Source: Flavobacteriales bacterium (GTDB lineage: Bacteria > Bacteroidota > Bacteroidia > Flavobacteriales > Flavobacteriaceae). From it: a stretch of 14,115 nt of DNA. The stretch's first letter is position 1. Every line of letters begins with the position of its first letter. The notes under the pieces were generated by a model. It worked only from the letters and a program-made list of their open reading frames with translations. It ran no database searches and was not told where the DNA came from. Location: NCBI GenBank assembly GCA_002737105.1, contig NSHO01000032.1, positions 1 through 14,115 of the forward strand, in the 5' to 3' direction. Position numbers and translations under genes: made by a program. This document shows positions 1 through 6,809 of this stretch, piece after piece.

Positions 1-371
1 GGATACAGCGGGAAAAGCATCACTTCGGTTACGCCTTTATCGTGTAATTCTTGCAATCCTTTAAGAATAGTAATTGTTCCATAACGCATTGCTAAAGCCA
101 CTGGAATGTCAATCAATCCTTTTACTTTTTCATGCATTTTTTTTGAAATTACAATTAATGGCGATCCTTCATCAGTCCAAATTCTAGCATAGGCTTCCGC
201 TGATTTTTTGGGCCTAGTTTGTAAAATAATCCCTCTAACTAACAAAGCGCGTAATAAAAATGGAACGTCAATTACGTATTTGTCCATTAAAAATTCGTCC
301 AAATAGGGTTTTACATCTTTTGCAGTTGGACTTTCAGGTGAACCAAGATTTACTAATAATACTCCTTTCAT
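1..371 (-). CDS. hemH: Ferrochelatase, N-terminal part (cut by left edge)
   Basis: Ferrochelatase inserts ferrous iron into a porphyrin at the end of heme synthesis. Only the first 123 codons are present; the gene runs off the left edge. Translating the minus strand from the ATG at 371 gives the family N-terminus: a short strand then NLGSP at residues 8-12, TRPKKSAEAYARIW around 54-67, DEGSPL soon after, and ALAMRYG followed by a helix. This matches the N-terminal half of the family; the catalytic His/Glu region lies outside the window. The start follows the stop of the AraC-type gene by 12 bp on the same strand, so the two are probably cotranscribed from the promoter near 1349-1381. Divergent placement beside hemA puts the last step of the pathway under the same regulatory region as the first. 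Confidence 0.95.
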   Translation of the reverse strand, partial: MKGVLLVNLGSPESPTAKDVKPYLDEFLMDKYVIDVPFLLRALLVRGIILQTRPKKSAEAYARIWTDEGSPLIVISKKMHEKVKGLIDIPVALAMRYGTITILKGLQELHDKGVTEVMLFPLY

Positions 372-383
372 TGTTATGTAGTT

Positions 384-1256
384 TTATAAATTAACGTTTA
401 GGTTTAATAAATATTTTTTTGGTGTAGTGCCGAATTTCTTTTTAAATGCAGCTATAAAATGGCTAGAAGTACTGTATCCAATTTTCGATCCCACTTCGTT
501 TACATTATAAGAACCGGTGTCCAAAAGTTTTCTAGCAAATTCCATTTTATAATCGAATAAAAAATTAAAAACAGTTTCGCCATAAATTTCTTTAAAACCA
601 GCTTTCAATTTTTTTAATGAAATGCCTACTTCATCGGATAATGCTTGCAAACTAGGCGGTTCTGCCATGTTTTTTATGATAATTTCTTTGGCTTTTTTAA
701 TTTTTAATACATTTTCTTCGTCGGATAAAAACGGACAATGTTCTGCATTTGGATCTTCGTTGGTATTAAAAAACAAACTTAACAATTCGTAACTTTTACC
801 TTTTAAATACAAGGTTTTAATTGATGAATTTTGGTTGTAATGAAAAATTTGATTCAAAACAATAGCCATTGATGGACTGATACTTTCTTCGGTATAATAT
901 TTTTTTTCTAAGTTATCTTTACTCAAAAAAGGAATCATTTCCGAATCCGATGAAAATAGAGTATGGAATTTTTTTATCGAAATTAAAATAGAAATAATCC
1001 AACTTTTAGGCGCAATTTCTAAATGAAGCGGCAATTCTTTTTGAGGGTTGTAAAGTAAAAGCGCTTTTTCCTCATTCAAATCTAAAGTGTAAGAATTATT
1101 GTTAAAAATAAATTTTCCTTTTCCTTTCACGTTAAAATGAAATTGAATTAAACCAGAACCTACTTGTTTTTCTAACGTTTCGGTGGTTTCAGAATCGTTT
1201 TCAAAACGCAGTAAAGTAAAATCGGTGTCAATTTTAATTTCTTCAAATGAACTCAT
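384..1256 (-). CDS. AraC/XylS-family transcriptional regulator beside heme genes
   Basis: A 290-residue DNA-binding regulator. The C-terminal ~100 residues carry the two helix-turn-helix units of the AraC family: the first around 201-222 (LQALSDEVGISLKKL), the second around 251-272 (VNEVGSKIGYSTSSHFIAAF), ending in the usual FKKKFGTTPKKY. The N-terminal ~170 residues look like a cupin-type sensory half (short beta strands around 36-95) followed by helices, as in PchR-like members that respond to iron siderophores. Cys174-Pro175 in an HCPF context sits just before the DNA-binding half; Cys-Pro dipeptides are heme-binding motifs in some regulators, but that role here is inference. The gene lies between hemH (12 bp downstream, same strand) and hemA (divergent), so control of heme synthesis is the simplest guess. 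The ligand is unknown. Confidence 0.9.
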   Translation of the reverse strand: MSSFEEIKIDTDFTLLRFENDSETTETLEKQVGSGLIQFHFNVKGKGKFIFNNNSYTLDLNEEKALLLYNPQKELPLHLEIAPKSWIISILISIKKFHTLFSSDSEMIPFLSKDNLEKKYYTEESISPSMAIVLNQIFHYNQNSSIKTLYLKGKSYELLSLFFNTNEDPNAEHCPFLSDEENVLKIKKAKEIIIKNMAEPPSLQALSDEVGISLKKLKAGFKEIYGETVFNFLFDYKMEFARKLLDTGSYNVNEVGSKIGYSTSSHFIAAFKKKFGTTPKKYLLNLNVNL

Positions 1257-1275
1257 AGCGTTATTTTTTTATGAA

Positions 1276-1332
1276 TTGTTTAAACAAAAACAAGCTTGTT
1301 ATTTATAATTAATCTAAACAAAGCAGTTGTTT
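1276..1332. promoter_or_regulatory. Cluster of AACAA/TTGTT palindromes (possible operator)
   Basis: Two perfect 12-bp palindromes lie one base apart: TTGTTTAAACAA at 1276-1287 and AACAAGCTTGTT at 1289-1300, centres 13 bp apart. A third inverted pair, AAACAA (1316-1321) and TTGTTT (1327-1332), has a 5-bp spacer. Six AACAA half-sites therefore sit within 57 bp. They are downstream of the predicted start for the AraC gene and about 130-190 bp upstream of that for hemA, so they could be an autoregulatory operator or fold in the leader RNA. Which protein binds is not known. Confidence 0.4.
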
Positions 1333-1348
1333 GGTGCTGAATTTGTTG

Positions 1349-1381
1349 CAAAGTTACTAGTTTATATCAAAATAAGTGCAA
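1349..1381 (-). promoter_or_regulatory. Predicted promoter of the AraC gene and hemH
   Basis: On the minus strand, TAACTTTG (plus-strand 1349-1356) matches the Bacteroidota -7 consensus TAnnTTTG, with TTG (1379-1381) 22 bp upstream as the -33 element. Transcription would start near 1344, leaving a leader of about 85 nt that contains the palindromes at 1276-1332. Confidence 0.55.
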
Positions 1382-1426
1382 TTTATTTAAAAAAAACTAT
1401 TTTCGGTATAAAAAGTACTTTCAGCG

Positions 1427-1458
1427 TTGTTTTTGTTCACATGGAAACAATAATTTTG
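1427..1458 (+). promoter_or_regulatory. Predicted promoter of the hemA operon
   Basis: TTG (1427-1429), a 21-bp spacer and TAATTTTG (1451-1458) match the TTG / TAnnTTTG promoter form of Bacteroidota. Transcription would begin around 1463, giving a short leader of about 20 nt before the hemA ATG. No other good -7 box was seen between here and the start codon. Confidence 0.6.
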
Positions 1459-1484
1459 TGCATCTTTAAGAGATAAAGCAATTT

Positions 1485-2741
1485 ATGGACAATCATTCAC
1501 CTGTAAAACAAACTACTTTCTATGCCATTGGTCTTAGTTACAAAAAAGCGGATGCCGAAATTAGAGGTAAATTTAGTTTAGACGATACTGCTAAAACCAA
1601 CCTTTTGGAACAGGCTAAATCTAACGGGATTGAAAGTTTGATTATTACTTCCACTTGCAACAGAACTGAAATTTACGGTTTTGCACAGCATCCTTTTCAA
1701 TTGATTCATTTATTGTGCGAAAACAGTTTAGGAACGGTTGAAGAATTTCAAAAATACGCCTACGTATACAAACAAAAGGAAGCTTTATACCATATGTTTA
1801 GAGTAGGAACTGGTTTGGATAGTCAAATTTTAGGCGATTTTGAAATAATTGCCCAATTGAAAAATGCTTTTATGGAAAGCAAAAAACACAATTTGGCAAA
1901 TCCTTATATAGAACGGTTGGTTAATTCAATTATTCAAGCGAGTAAGAAAGTTAAAAACGAAACAGAAATTTCTAGTGGCGCTACTTCTGTTTCTTTTGCA
2001 GCAGTGCAATATATTTTTAAGAATGTAGCAGCCATTTCTAATAAAAACATTTTACTTTTCGGCACAGGAAAAATAGGAAGGAATACATGCGAAAACTTGG
2101 TTAAACACTCAAAACACGACCAAATTACGCTAATTAATAGAACAAAGGATAAGGCAGAAAAATTAGCTAAAAAACTGAACCTAATTGTTAAAGATTATTC
2201 AGATTTACAAATAGAATTACAAAAAGCAGATGTGGTTGTAGTAGCAACTGGCGCTCAGAACCCTACTGTCGATTTAGATATTTTAAATCTGAAAAAGCCT
2301 TTGCTTATTTTAGATTTATCAATACCTAAAAATGTAAACGAAAACGTAAAACAAAATCCGTTGGTTACATTAGTTCACTTAGATAACTTGTCGGAAATTA
2401 CCGATGAAACTTTAGAAAACAGGAAACTGTATATACCAGCTGCTGAAGAAATTATTACTGAAGTTTTAACTGAATTTTTAACTTGGTCAAAAGGCAGAAA
2501 ATACGCACCAACCATTCATGCATTAAAAGCCAAATTAAATGCCATTAAAGTATCTGAAATCAATTATTTAAAAAAGAAAAATGCCGATTTCAATGAAGAA
2601 TATACCGAAATTGTTACCGCAAAATTAATTCAAAAAATAACTAGTCATTTTGCCAATCATTTAAAAGATGACGACACAGTTGTGGACGAAAGTGTAGCCT
2701 GGATTAACAAAGTTTTTCAAATAGAACCAGTTGTAAAATAA
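1485..2741 (+). CDS. hemA: Glutamyl-tRNA reductase
   Basis: First committed enzyme of the C5 pathway: NADPH-dependent reduction of glutamyl-tRNA(Glu) to glutamate-1-semialdehyde. The 418 residues show the full family layout. The N-terminal catalytic domain has STCNRTEIY with the nucleophilic Cys58; GTGLDSQILGDFEI (about 108-121) is the family signature; the NADPH domain has the nucleotide-binding loop FGTGKIG at 192-198; a C-terminal helical dimerisation domain follows. Length is normal for the family. The ATG at 1485 gives a natural N-terminus leading into FYAIGLSYKKA, and follows the predicted promoter closely. It is the first gene of the operon; hemC begins 5 bp after its stop. The product glutamate-1-semialdehyde would need HemL, which is not in this window. 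Confidence 0.97.
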   Translation: MDNHSPVKQTTFYAIGLSYKKADAEIRGKFSLDDTAKTNLLEQAKSNGIESLIITSTCNRTEIYGFAQHPFQLIHLLCENSLGTVEEFQKYAYVYKQKEALYHMFRVGTGLDSQILGDFEIIAQLKNAFMESKKHNLANPYIERLVNSIIQASKKVKNETEISSGATSVSFAAVQYIFKNVAAISNKNILLFGTGKIGRNTCENLVKHSKHDQITLINRTKDKAEKLAKKLNLIVKDYSDLQIELQKADVVVVATGAQNPTVDLDILNLKKPLLILDLSIPKNVNENVKQNPLVTLVHLDNLSEITDETLENRKLYIPAAEEIITEVLTEFLTWSKGRKYAPTIHALKAKLNAIKVSEINYLKKKNADFNEEYTEIVTAKLIQKITSHFANHLKDDDTVVDESVAWINKVFQIEPVVK

Positions 2742-2746
2742 CATAC

Positions 2747-3664
2747 ATGAGTAAAACCATACGAATAGGAACCCGCGATAGCGAATTAGCACTTTGGCAA
2801 GCCAAAACAGTAGAAAAACAGTTGAACGATTTGGGCTACAAAACAGAGATTATCGCAGTAAAATCCGATGGAGACATTGTATTAGACAAGCCATTGTACG
2901 AATTAGGAATTACCGGAATTTTTACAAAAACGATAGATTTTGCCATGATTCAAGGCAAAATTGACATTGCAGTACATTCTATGAAAGATGTGCCAACACT
3001 TTTGCCAAATGGAATTGTACAAGGTGCCGTTTTGGAACGAGCATCTGCTTATGATATTTTGGTTCATAAAGGGAATTTAGATTTTTTATCCCAAGAAAAT
3101 GCTACCATCGCGAGCAGCAGCTTGCGAAGAAAAGCAAGTTGGTTACATAAATACCCAACACATAAAGTAGCCGATATTCGTGGAAATGTTACTACCCGCT
3201 TGCAAAAAGTAACAGATTCAAATTGGAATGGAGCTATTTTCGCAGAAGCTGGTTTGGACCGTATTAATTTAAAACCAGATAATTTTATCACTTTAGATTG
3301 GATGATTCCAGCACCCGCACAAGGCGCCATGATTGTGGTTTGTAATGCAGATGATTTCTTTTCATTAGATGCGGTTTCGCAATTAAATCATATTGAAACA
3401 GAAATTTGTACCTATATAGAACGTCAATTTTTGAGAACGTTAGAAGGAGGTTGTACAGCACCAATTGGAGCATTCGCAACGTATAATGAAAAAGAAGATG
3501 TAATTGATTTTACAGGTGTTTTATTGTCAATTGACGGTAAACAAAAACTAGAAATCACCAAAACTGTCGCTGTTTTTGAATGGAAAAAATTAGGATTTCA
3601 TGCCGCTCAAGAAATTTTGGATGATGGTGGTGCTCAATTGATGTCAGAAATTAAAGAAAAATAA
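2747..3664 (+). CDS. hemC: Porphobilinogen deaminase (hydroxymethylbilane synthase)
   Basis: Joins four porphobilinogen molecules into hydroxymethylbilane. The 305-residue protein starts with the family RIGTRDSELALWQA (residues 6-19), has AVHSMKDVPT with the catalytic Asp81, then SLRRKA and DIRGNV in the second domain, and GGCTAPIGAF in the third, where Cys236 would carry the dipyrromethane cofactor. All key positions are intact and the length is usual. It lies 5 bp after hemA and 6 bp before hemD, so it is translated from the same messenger. HemC and HemD act one after the other, HemD converting the unstable linear product before it cyclises on its own. Confidence 0.97.
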   Translation: MSKTIRIGTRDSELALWQAKTVEKQLNDLGYKTEIIAVKSDGDIVLDKPLYELGITGIFTKTIDFAMIQGKIDIAVHSMKDVPTLLPNGIVQGAVLERASAYDILVHKGNLDFLSQENATIASSSLRRKASWLHKYPTHKVADIRGNVTTRLQKVTDSNWNGAIFAEAGLDRINLKPDNFITLDWMIPAPAQGAMIVVCNADDFFSLDAVSQLNHIETEICTYIERQFLRTLEGGCTAPIGAFATYNEKEDVIDFTGVLLSIDGKQKLEITKTVAVFEWKKLGFHAAQEILDDGGAQLMSEIKEK

Positions 3665-3670
3665 AAAACC

Positions 3671-4354
3671 ATGACAAATCAAACCACAATACTTTCTACC
3701 AAATTACTTTCACCAATTCAAAAACAAGAATTAGTCAAAGCAACTATTCATGTTATTGAAGCAGATTTTATTAAAACAGAAAATGCCTCTTTCGAAATAA
3801 AGAACCTGAACAAAAACTTAATTTTCACGAGTCAAAATGCCGTTCTGAGTATTTTACAACATCCAAAAATTAACGAATTAAAGCAAAAAACCGTTTTTTG
3901 TGTAGGTTTAAAAACCAAAGAATTATTAAACGAAAACGGATTTACAGTTGAAGCTTATACTGGTTATGCCGAAGATTTAGCCGAAATAATTACGTTAGTG
4001 TATTCCGATGAAAGTTTTACTTTTTTTAGCGGCAATCTTCGTAAAGATACTTTGCCAGAAATGTTAAGTGAAAACGAAATTAAGTTCAATGAAATTAAAG
4101 TCTACGATACAACGTTAACACCACATAAAATTTCAGATAAAGTAGATGGAATTTTGTTTTTCAGCCCATCTGCAGTAACCAGTTATTTGAAAAAAAATAC
4201 ACTTGGCAACGAAAAATTATTTTGCATCGGAAACACAACAGCTGATGCCTTAAGAAATGTATTATCTGAAAATAAAATTAAAAACATAAAAACAGCGTAC
4301 CAACCAAGTGTTGAAAACGTAATAGAGCAAGCTATAGAATATTATACATTATAA
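3671..4354 (+). CDS. hemD: Uroporphyrinogen-III synthase
   Basis: Cyclises hydroxymethylbilane with inversion of ring D to give uroporphyrinogen III. The family is poorly conserved, so identity rests on length (227 residues), the two-lobed pattern, and position between hemC and hemE. Seen in the sequence: LIFTSQNAV near residues 50-58, VFCVGLKTKELL around 75-86, FFSGNLRKDTLPEML in the middle, GILFFSPSAVTSYL around 158-171 and FCIGNTTADAL near 183-193, all of which resemble the strands and phosphate-binding loops of HemD proteins. It starts 6 bp after hemC. A 24-bp gap to hemE shows no promoter. No catalytic residue can be named because none is strictly conserved in the family. Confidence 0.9.
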   Translation: MTNQTTILSTKLLSPIQKQELVKATIHVIEADFIKTENASFEIKNLNKNLIFTSQNAVLSILQHPKINELKQKTVFCVGLKTKELLNENGFTVEAYTGYAEDLAEIITLVYSDESFTFFSGNLRKDTLPEMLSENEIKFNEIKVYDTTLTPHKISDKVDGILFFSPSAVTSYLKKNTLGNEKLFCIGNTTADALRNVLSENKIKNIKTAYQPSVENVIEQAIEYYTL

Positions 4355-4378
4355 ACTATAAGGTTTAATACAAAAAAT

Positions 4379-5404
4379 ATGATAAAAAACGATTTATTCC
4401 TTCGGGCCTTAAATAACGAAAAAGTAGAACGCCCACCGGTTTGGATGATGCGTCAAGCTGGAAGGTATTTACCAGAATTTAGAGCATTACGTGACAAATA
4501 TGATTTTTTTACCCGTTGTGAAACGCCTGAATTAGCTGCTGAAATAACTGTTCAGCCGATTCGTATTGTGAAACCAGATGCGGCTATTTTGTTTTCAGAC
4601 ATTTTGGTCGTGCCAAGAGCGATGGGTATTCACGTGGAATTGAAAGACAATTTAGGCCCGATAATCCCAAATCCAATTCGGACTTCTCAAGATGTAGAAA
4701 AAGTATTTGTTCCAGATGTGAACGAAACTTTAGGGTATGTTTTTGATGCGATTAAATTGACCAAACAAATATTGAACGATGAGGTGCCATTAATTGGTTT
4801 CGCAGGTTCGCCATGGACGATTTTCTGTTATGCAGTGGAAGGGAAAGGATCAAAAAGTTTTGATACGGCTAAAGGATTTTGTTTTTCAAACCCAGTTGCA
4901 GCCCACGTTTTATTACAAAAAATTACAGACACAACGATTTTATATTTGAAAGAAAAAGTAAAAGCAGGTTGCAATGCCATTCAGATTTTTGATTCTTGGG
5001 GCGGTATGTTGTCTCCGGTAGATTATCAAGAATTTTCATTCCAATATATCAATCAAATTACTGAAGCTTTAGCAGAAATAACCCCAGTTATTATTTTCGG
5101 AAAAGGTTGTTGGTTTGCTTTAAACGATATGGCCAAATCAAAAGCTTCAGCTTTAGGAGTAGATTGGACCTGTTCACCAAGAAATGCGCGTTATTTATCT
5201 GGTGGAAAAATTACCTTACAAGGAAATTTTGACCCTAGTCGTTTACTTTCGCCCATTCCAACCATCAAAAAAATGGTGCATGAAATGATAGACGAATTCG
5301 GAAAAGACAATTATATCGTTAATTTAGGACACGGTATTTTACCGAATATTCCTGTGGATCACGCTAAGGCGTTTGTGGAAGCGGTGAAAGAATACAATAA
5401 ATAA
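4379..5404 (+). CDS. hemE: Uroporphyrinogen decarboxylase
   Basis: Removes the four acetate carboxyl groups of uroporphyrinogen III to give coproporphyrinogen III; a cytoplasmic TIM-barrel enzyme without cofactor. The 341 residues carry the full signature [15 protein letters not shown] (19-33, with Arg25 and Arg29 for substrate carboxylates), FSDIL with the key Asp74, [16 protein letters not shown] with Tyr151, IFDSWGG in the middle, and NLGHGILP with His318 near the end. Everything expected is present and the length is normal. The stop codon is directly followed by a tandem array of GCTAACA-like 7-bp units that fills the gap to hemF, so the ribosome would leave hemE and meet the hemF start within 37 bp of repeat DNA. 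Confidence 0.97.
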   Translation: MIKNDLFLRALNNEKVERPPVWMMRQAGRYLPEFRALRDKYDFFTRCETPELAAEITVQPIRIVKPDAAILFSDILVVPRAMGIHVELKDNLGPIIPNPIRTSQDVEKVFVPDVNETLGYVFDAIKLTKQILNDEVPLIGFAGSPWTIFCYAVEGKGSKSFDTAKGFCFSNPVAAHVLLQKITDTTILYLKEKVKAGCNAIQIFDSWGGMLSPVDYQEFSFQYINQITEALAEITPVIIFGKGCWFALNDMAKSKASALGVDWTCSPRNARYLSGGKITLQGNFDPSRLLSPIPTIKKMVHEMIDEFGKDNYIVNLGHGILPNIPVDHAKAFVEAVKEYNK

Positions 5405-5439
5405 GCTAACAGCCGACAGCTATTAGCTAACAGCTATTT
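5405..5439 (+). repeat. GCTAACA-type heptamer array, hemE/hemF junction
   Basis: Five consecutive 7-bp units fill the junction: GCTAACA, GCCGACA, GCTATTA, GCTAACA and GCTATTT. The array begins at the first base after the hemE stop and ends two bases before the hemF ATG. TAGCT (5424-5428) and AGCTA (5432-5436) can pair across AAC, a weak hairpin just upstream of the start codon. The array forms the whole translation-initiation region of hemF. Confidence 0.85.
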
Positions 5440-5441
5440 AA

Positions 5442-6359
5442 ATGAAAGACAAATTTTACCAATACATACAAAACCTACAAGATCAAATCTGTAAAGGATT
5501 AGAAGACATTGATGGTGTTGCCAAATTCCGAGAAGACATTTGGGAACGTCCAGAAGGCGGTGGTGGAAGAACACGCGTAATTGAAAACGGCCAAGTTTTT
5601 GAAAAAGGTGGGGTCAACATTTCAGCGGTTCATGGAAAATTACCTGAAGCCATGCAAAAAATGTTCAACGTAGGCGAAGCTGATTTTTTTGCTTGCGGCT
5701 TGAGTTTGGTCATTCACCCAAAAAACCCAATGGTGCCAACTGTTCACGCAAATTGGCGCTATTTCGAGATGTACGATGATAACGGAAAGGTAATCAATAG
5801 TTGGTTTGGCGGTGGACAAGATTTAACGCCCTATTATTTGTTTGAAGAAGATGCGATTCATTTTCATCAAACCTGTAAAACCGCTTGCGACAAACATAAT
5901 CCTGATTTTTATCCGAAATATAAAAAACAATGTGACGACTATTTTTGGAACGCTCACAGAAATGAAGCACGTGGAATTGGCGGATTATTTTTCGATTATT
6001 GCAAAGCAAATGAAGAACTATCAATGGAAAATTGGTTCGATTTTGTATGCGAAGTCGGTGATAGTTTTCTGGAAGCATACGTTCCAATTGTAGAAAAAAG
6101 AAAAAATTTAGATTACACAGCCGCACAACGTACGTGGCAAGAAATCCGCCGTGGTCGATATGTCGAATTCAATTTGGTGCACGACAAAGGCACTTTATTT
6201 GGCTTAAAAACCAATGGAAGAATCGAATCGATTTTGATGAGTTTACCGCCACATGTGCAATGGCATTACGACCATCATCCTGAAGTAGGAAGTGAAGAAG
6301 AAAAAGTGTTGAAAGTATTAGAAAAACCTATAAATTGGCTGTCAGCCATTAGCAGTTAG
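5442..6359 (+). CDS. hemF: Coproporphyrinogen-III oxidase, oxygen-dependent
   Basis: Oxidative decarboxylation of coproporphyrinogen III to protoporphyrinogen IX using molecular oxygen, so the host probably makes heme aerobically. The 305 residues include GGGGRTRVIENGQVFEKGG (39-57), HPKNPMVPTVHANWRYFE (92-109, with the conserved His102), WFGGGQDLTPYYLFEED (121-137), ARGIGGLFFDY (176-186) and RGRYVEFNLVHDKGT (237-251). The family normally ends close to a Trp such as the one at 299. Here five extra residues, SAISS, follow, and their codons plus the TAG stop are read from GCTAACA-type heptamer units starting at 6338. The repeat has therefore reached into the gene and probably replaced the original 3' end. 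All core residues are intact, so the enzyme should work. Confidence 0.96.
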   Translation: MKDKFYQYIQNLQDQICKGLEDIDGVAKFREDIWERPEGGGGRTRVIENGQVFEKGGVNISAVHGKLPEAMQKMFNVGEADFFACGLSLVIHPKNPMVPTVHANWRYFEMYDDNGKVINSWFGGGQDLTPYYLFEEDAIHFHQTCKTACDKHNPDFYPKYKKQCDDYFWNAHRNEARGIGGLFFDYCKANEELSMENWFDFVCEVGDSFLEAYVPIVEKRKNLDYTAAQRTWQEIRRGRYVEFNLVHDKGTLFGLKTNGRIESILMSLPPHVQWHYDHHPEVGSEEEKVLKVLEKPINWLSAISS

Positions 6360-6365
6360 CTAAAT
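6338..6365 (+). repeat. GCTAACA-type heptamer array overlapping hemF 3' end
   Basis: Four units in phase: GCTGTCA, GCCATTA, GCAGTTA and GCTAAAT. The first 22 bases lie inside hemF and encode its last residues and stop; the array then runs on for six bases. After a 16-bp AT-rich break the repeat resumes at 6382. Confidence 0.75.
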
Positions 6366-6381
6366 TTATAAAAAAAGATAA

Positions 6382-6416
6382 GCTGATAGCTAAATGCTAA
6401 CGGCTAAAAGCTCAAA
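6382..6416 (+). repeat. GCTAACA-type heptamer array upstream of four-helix gene
   Basis: Five consecutive units: GCTGATA, GCTAAAT, GCTAACG, GCTAAAA and GCTCAAA, ending three bases before the ATG at 6420. The orientation is the same as in the other two heme-operon junctions. The array is the full initiation region of the downstream gene. Confidence 0.8.
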
Positions 6417-6419
6417 AAT

Positions 6420-6782
6420 ATGAGAGATTATAAGAAATTTTTAGTTTGGGAAAAATCACATCAGTTAACGCTTGATATTTATCGAAACACCAGTTCGTTC
6501 CCAAAAGAAGAACAATTCGGATTAATTAGCCAGATGAAAAGGTCTTCCAGTTCTGTTCCAACGAACATTGCAGAAGGATGTGGGAGAAATTCGGATAAAT
6601 ATTTTTGTAGATTTTTATATATTGCATTTGGTTCTGCAAATGAATTAGAATATCAAATATTGTTGAGCACAGATTTAAAATTTATTGAGTTAGAAAATGC
6701 CCAAAAACTTCTTTTACAGATTGAAGAAGTAAAAAAAATGTTAAACGGATTGATAACAAAATTAAATAAAGCTAACAGCTAA
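6420..6782 (+). CDS. Four-helix-bundle protein (23S rRNA intervening-sequence / Avd-like family)
   Basis: A 120-residue protein of the small helical family found in intervening sequences of 23S rRNA genes in some bacteria, as solitary genes, and as the accessory protein Avd of diversity-generating retroelements. The signature is clear: FLVWEKSHQLTLDIYRNT (7-24), FPKEEQFGLISQMKRSSSSVPTNIAEGCGR spread over about 27-56, then RFLYIAFGSANELEYQI (64-80) and a final amphipathic helix. The four helices are complete. No reverse transcriptase or rRNA is nearby. It has no known role in heme synthesis, yet it sits between hemF and hemB. Heptamer arrays bracket it, and its last residues (ANS) and stop are read from GCTAACA units. 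This suggests a later insertion. Function in solitary form is not known. Confidence 0.9.
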   Translation: MRDYKKFLVWEKSHQLTLDIYRNTSSFPKEEQFGLISQMKRSSSSVPTNIAEGCGRNSDKYFCRFLYIAFGSANELEYQILLSTDLKFIELENAQKLLLQIEEVKKMLNGLITKLNKANS

Positions 6783-6806
6783 CAGCTGAATGCTATAAAG
6801 CTAAAA
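6771..6806 (+). repeat. GCTAACA-type heptamer array, four-helix gene/hemB junction
   Basis: Units GCTAACA, GCTAACA, GCTGAAT and GCTATAA, one extra A at 6799, then GCTAAAA; the hemB ATG follows three bases later. The first 12 bases encode the last three residues and stop of the four-helix-bundle gene. The two exact GCTAACA units give the best view of the consensus. Confidence 0.85.
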
Positions 6807-6809
6807 GAT

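Noticed and set aside
3064..3479. Two minus-strand open frames inside hemC
   Set aside because: They overlap the conserved second and third domains of hemC and have no recognisable motif.
5794..6126. Open frames on both strands inside hemF
   Set aside because: hemF has continuous family motifs throughout this interval; the others are chance frames.
6420..6782. Diversity-generating retroelement, suggested by the Avd-like protein
   Set aside because: No reverse transcriptase, template repeat or variable-repeat target gene lies in the window.
5405..6806. Heptamer arrays as a CRISPR array
   Set aside because: Units are directly adjacent with no spacers, are only 7 bp, and no cas gene is present.
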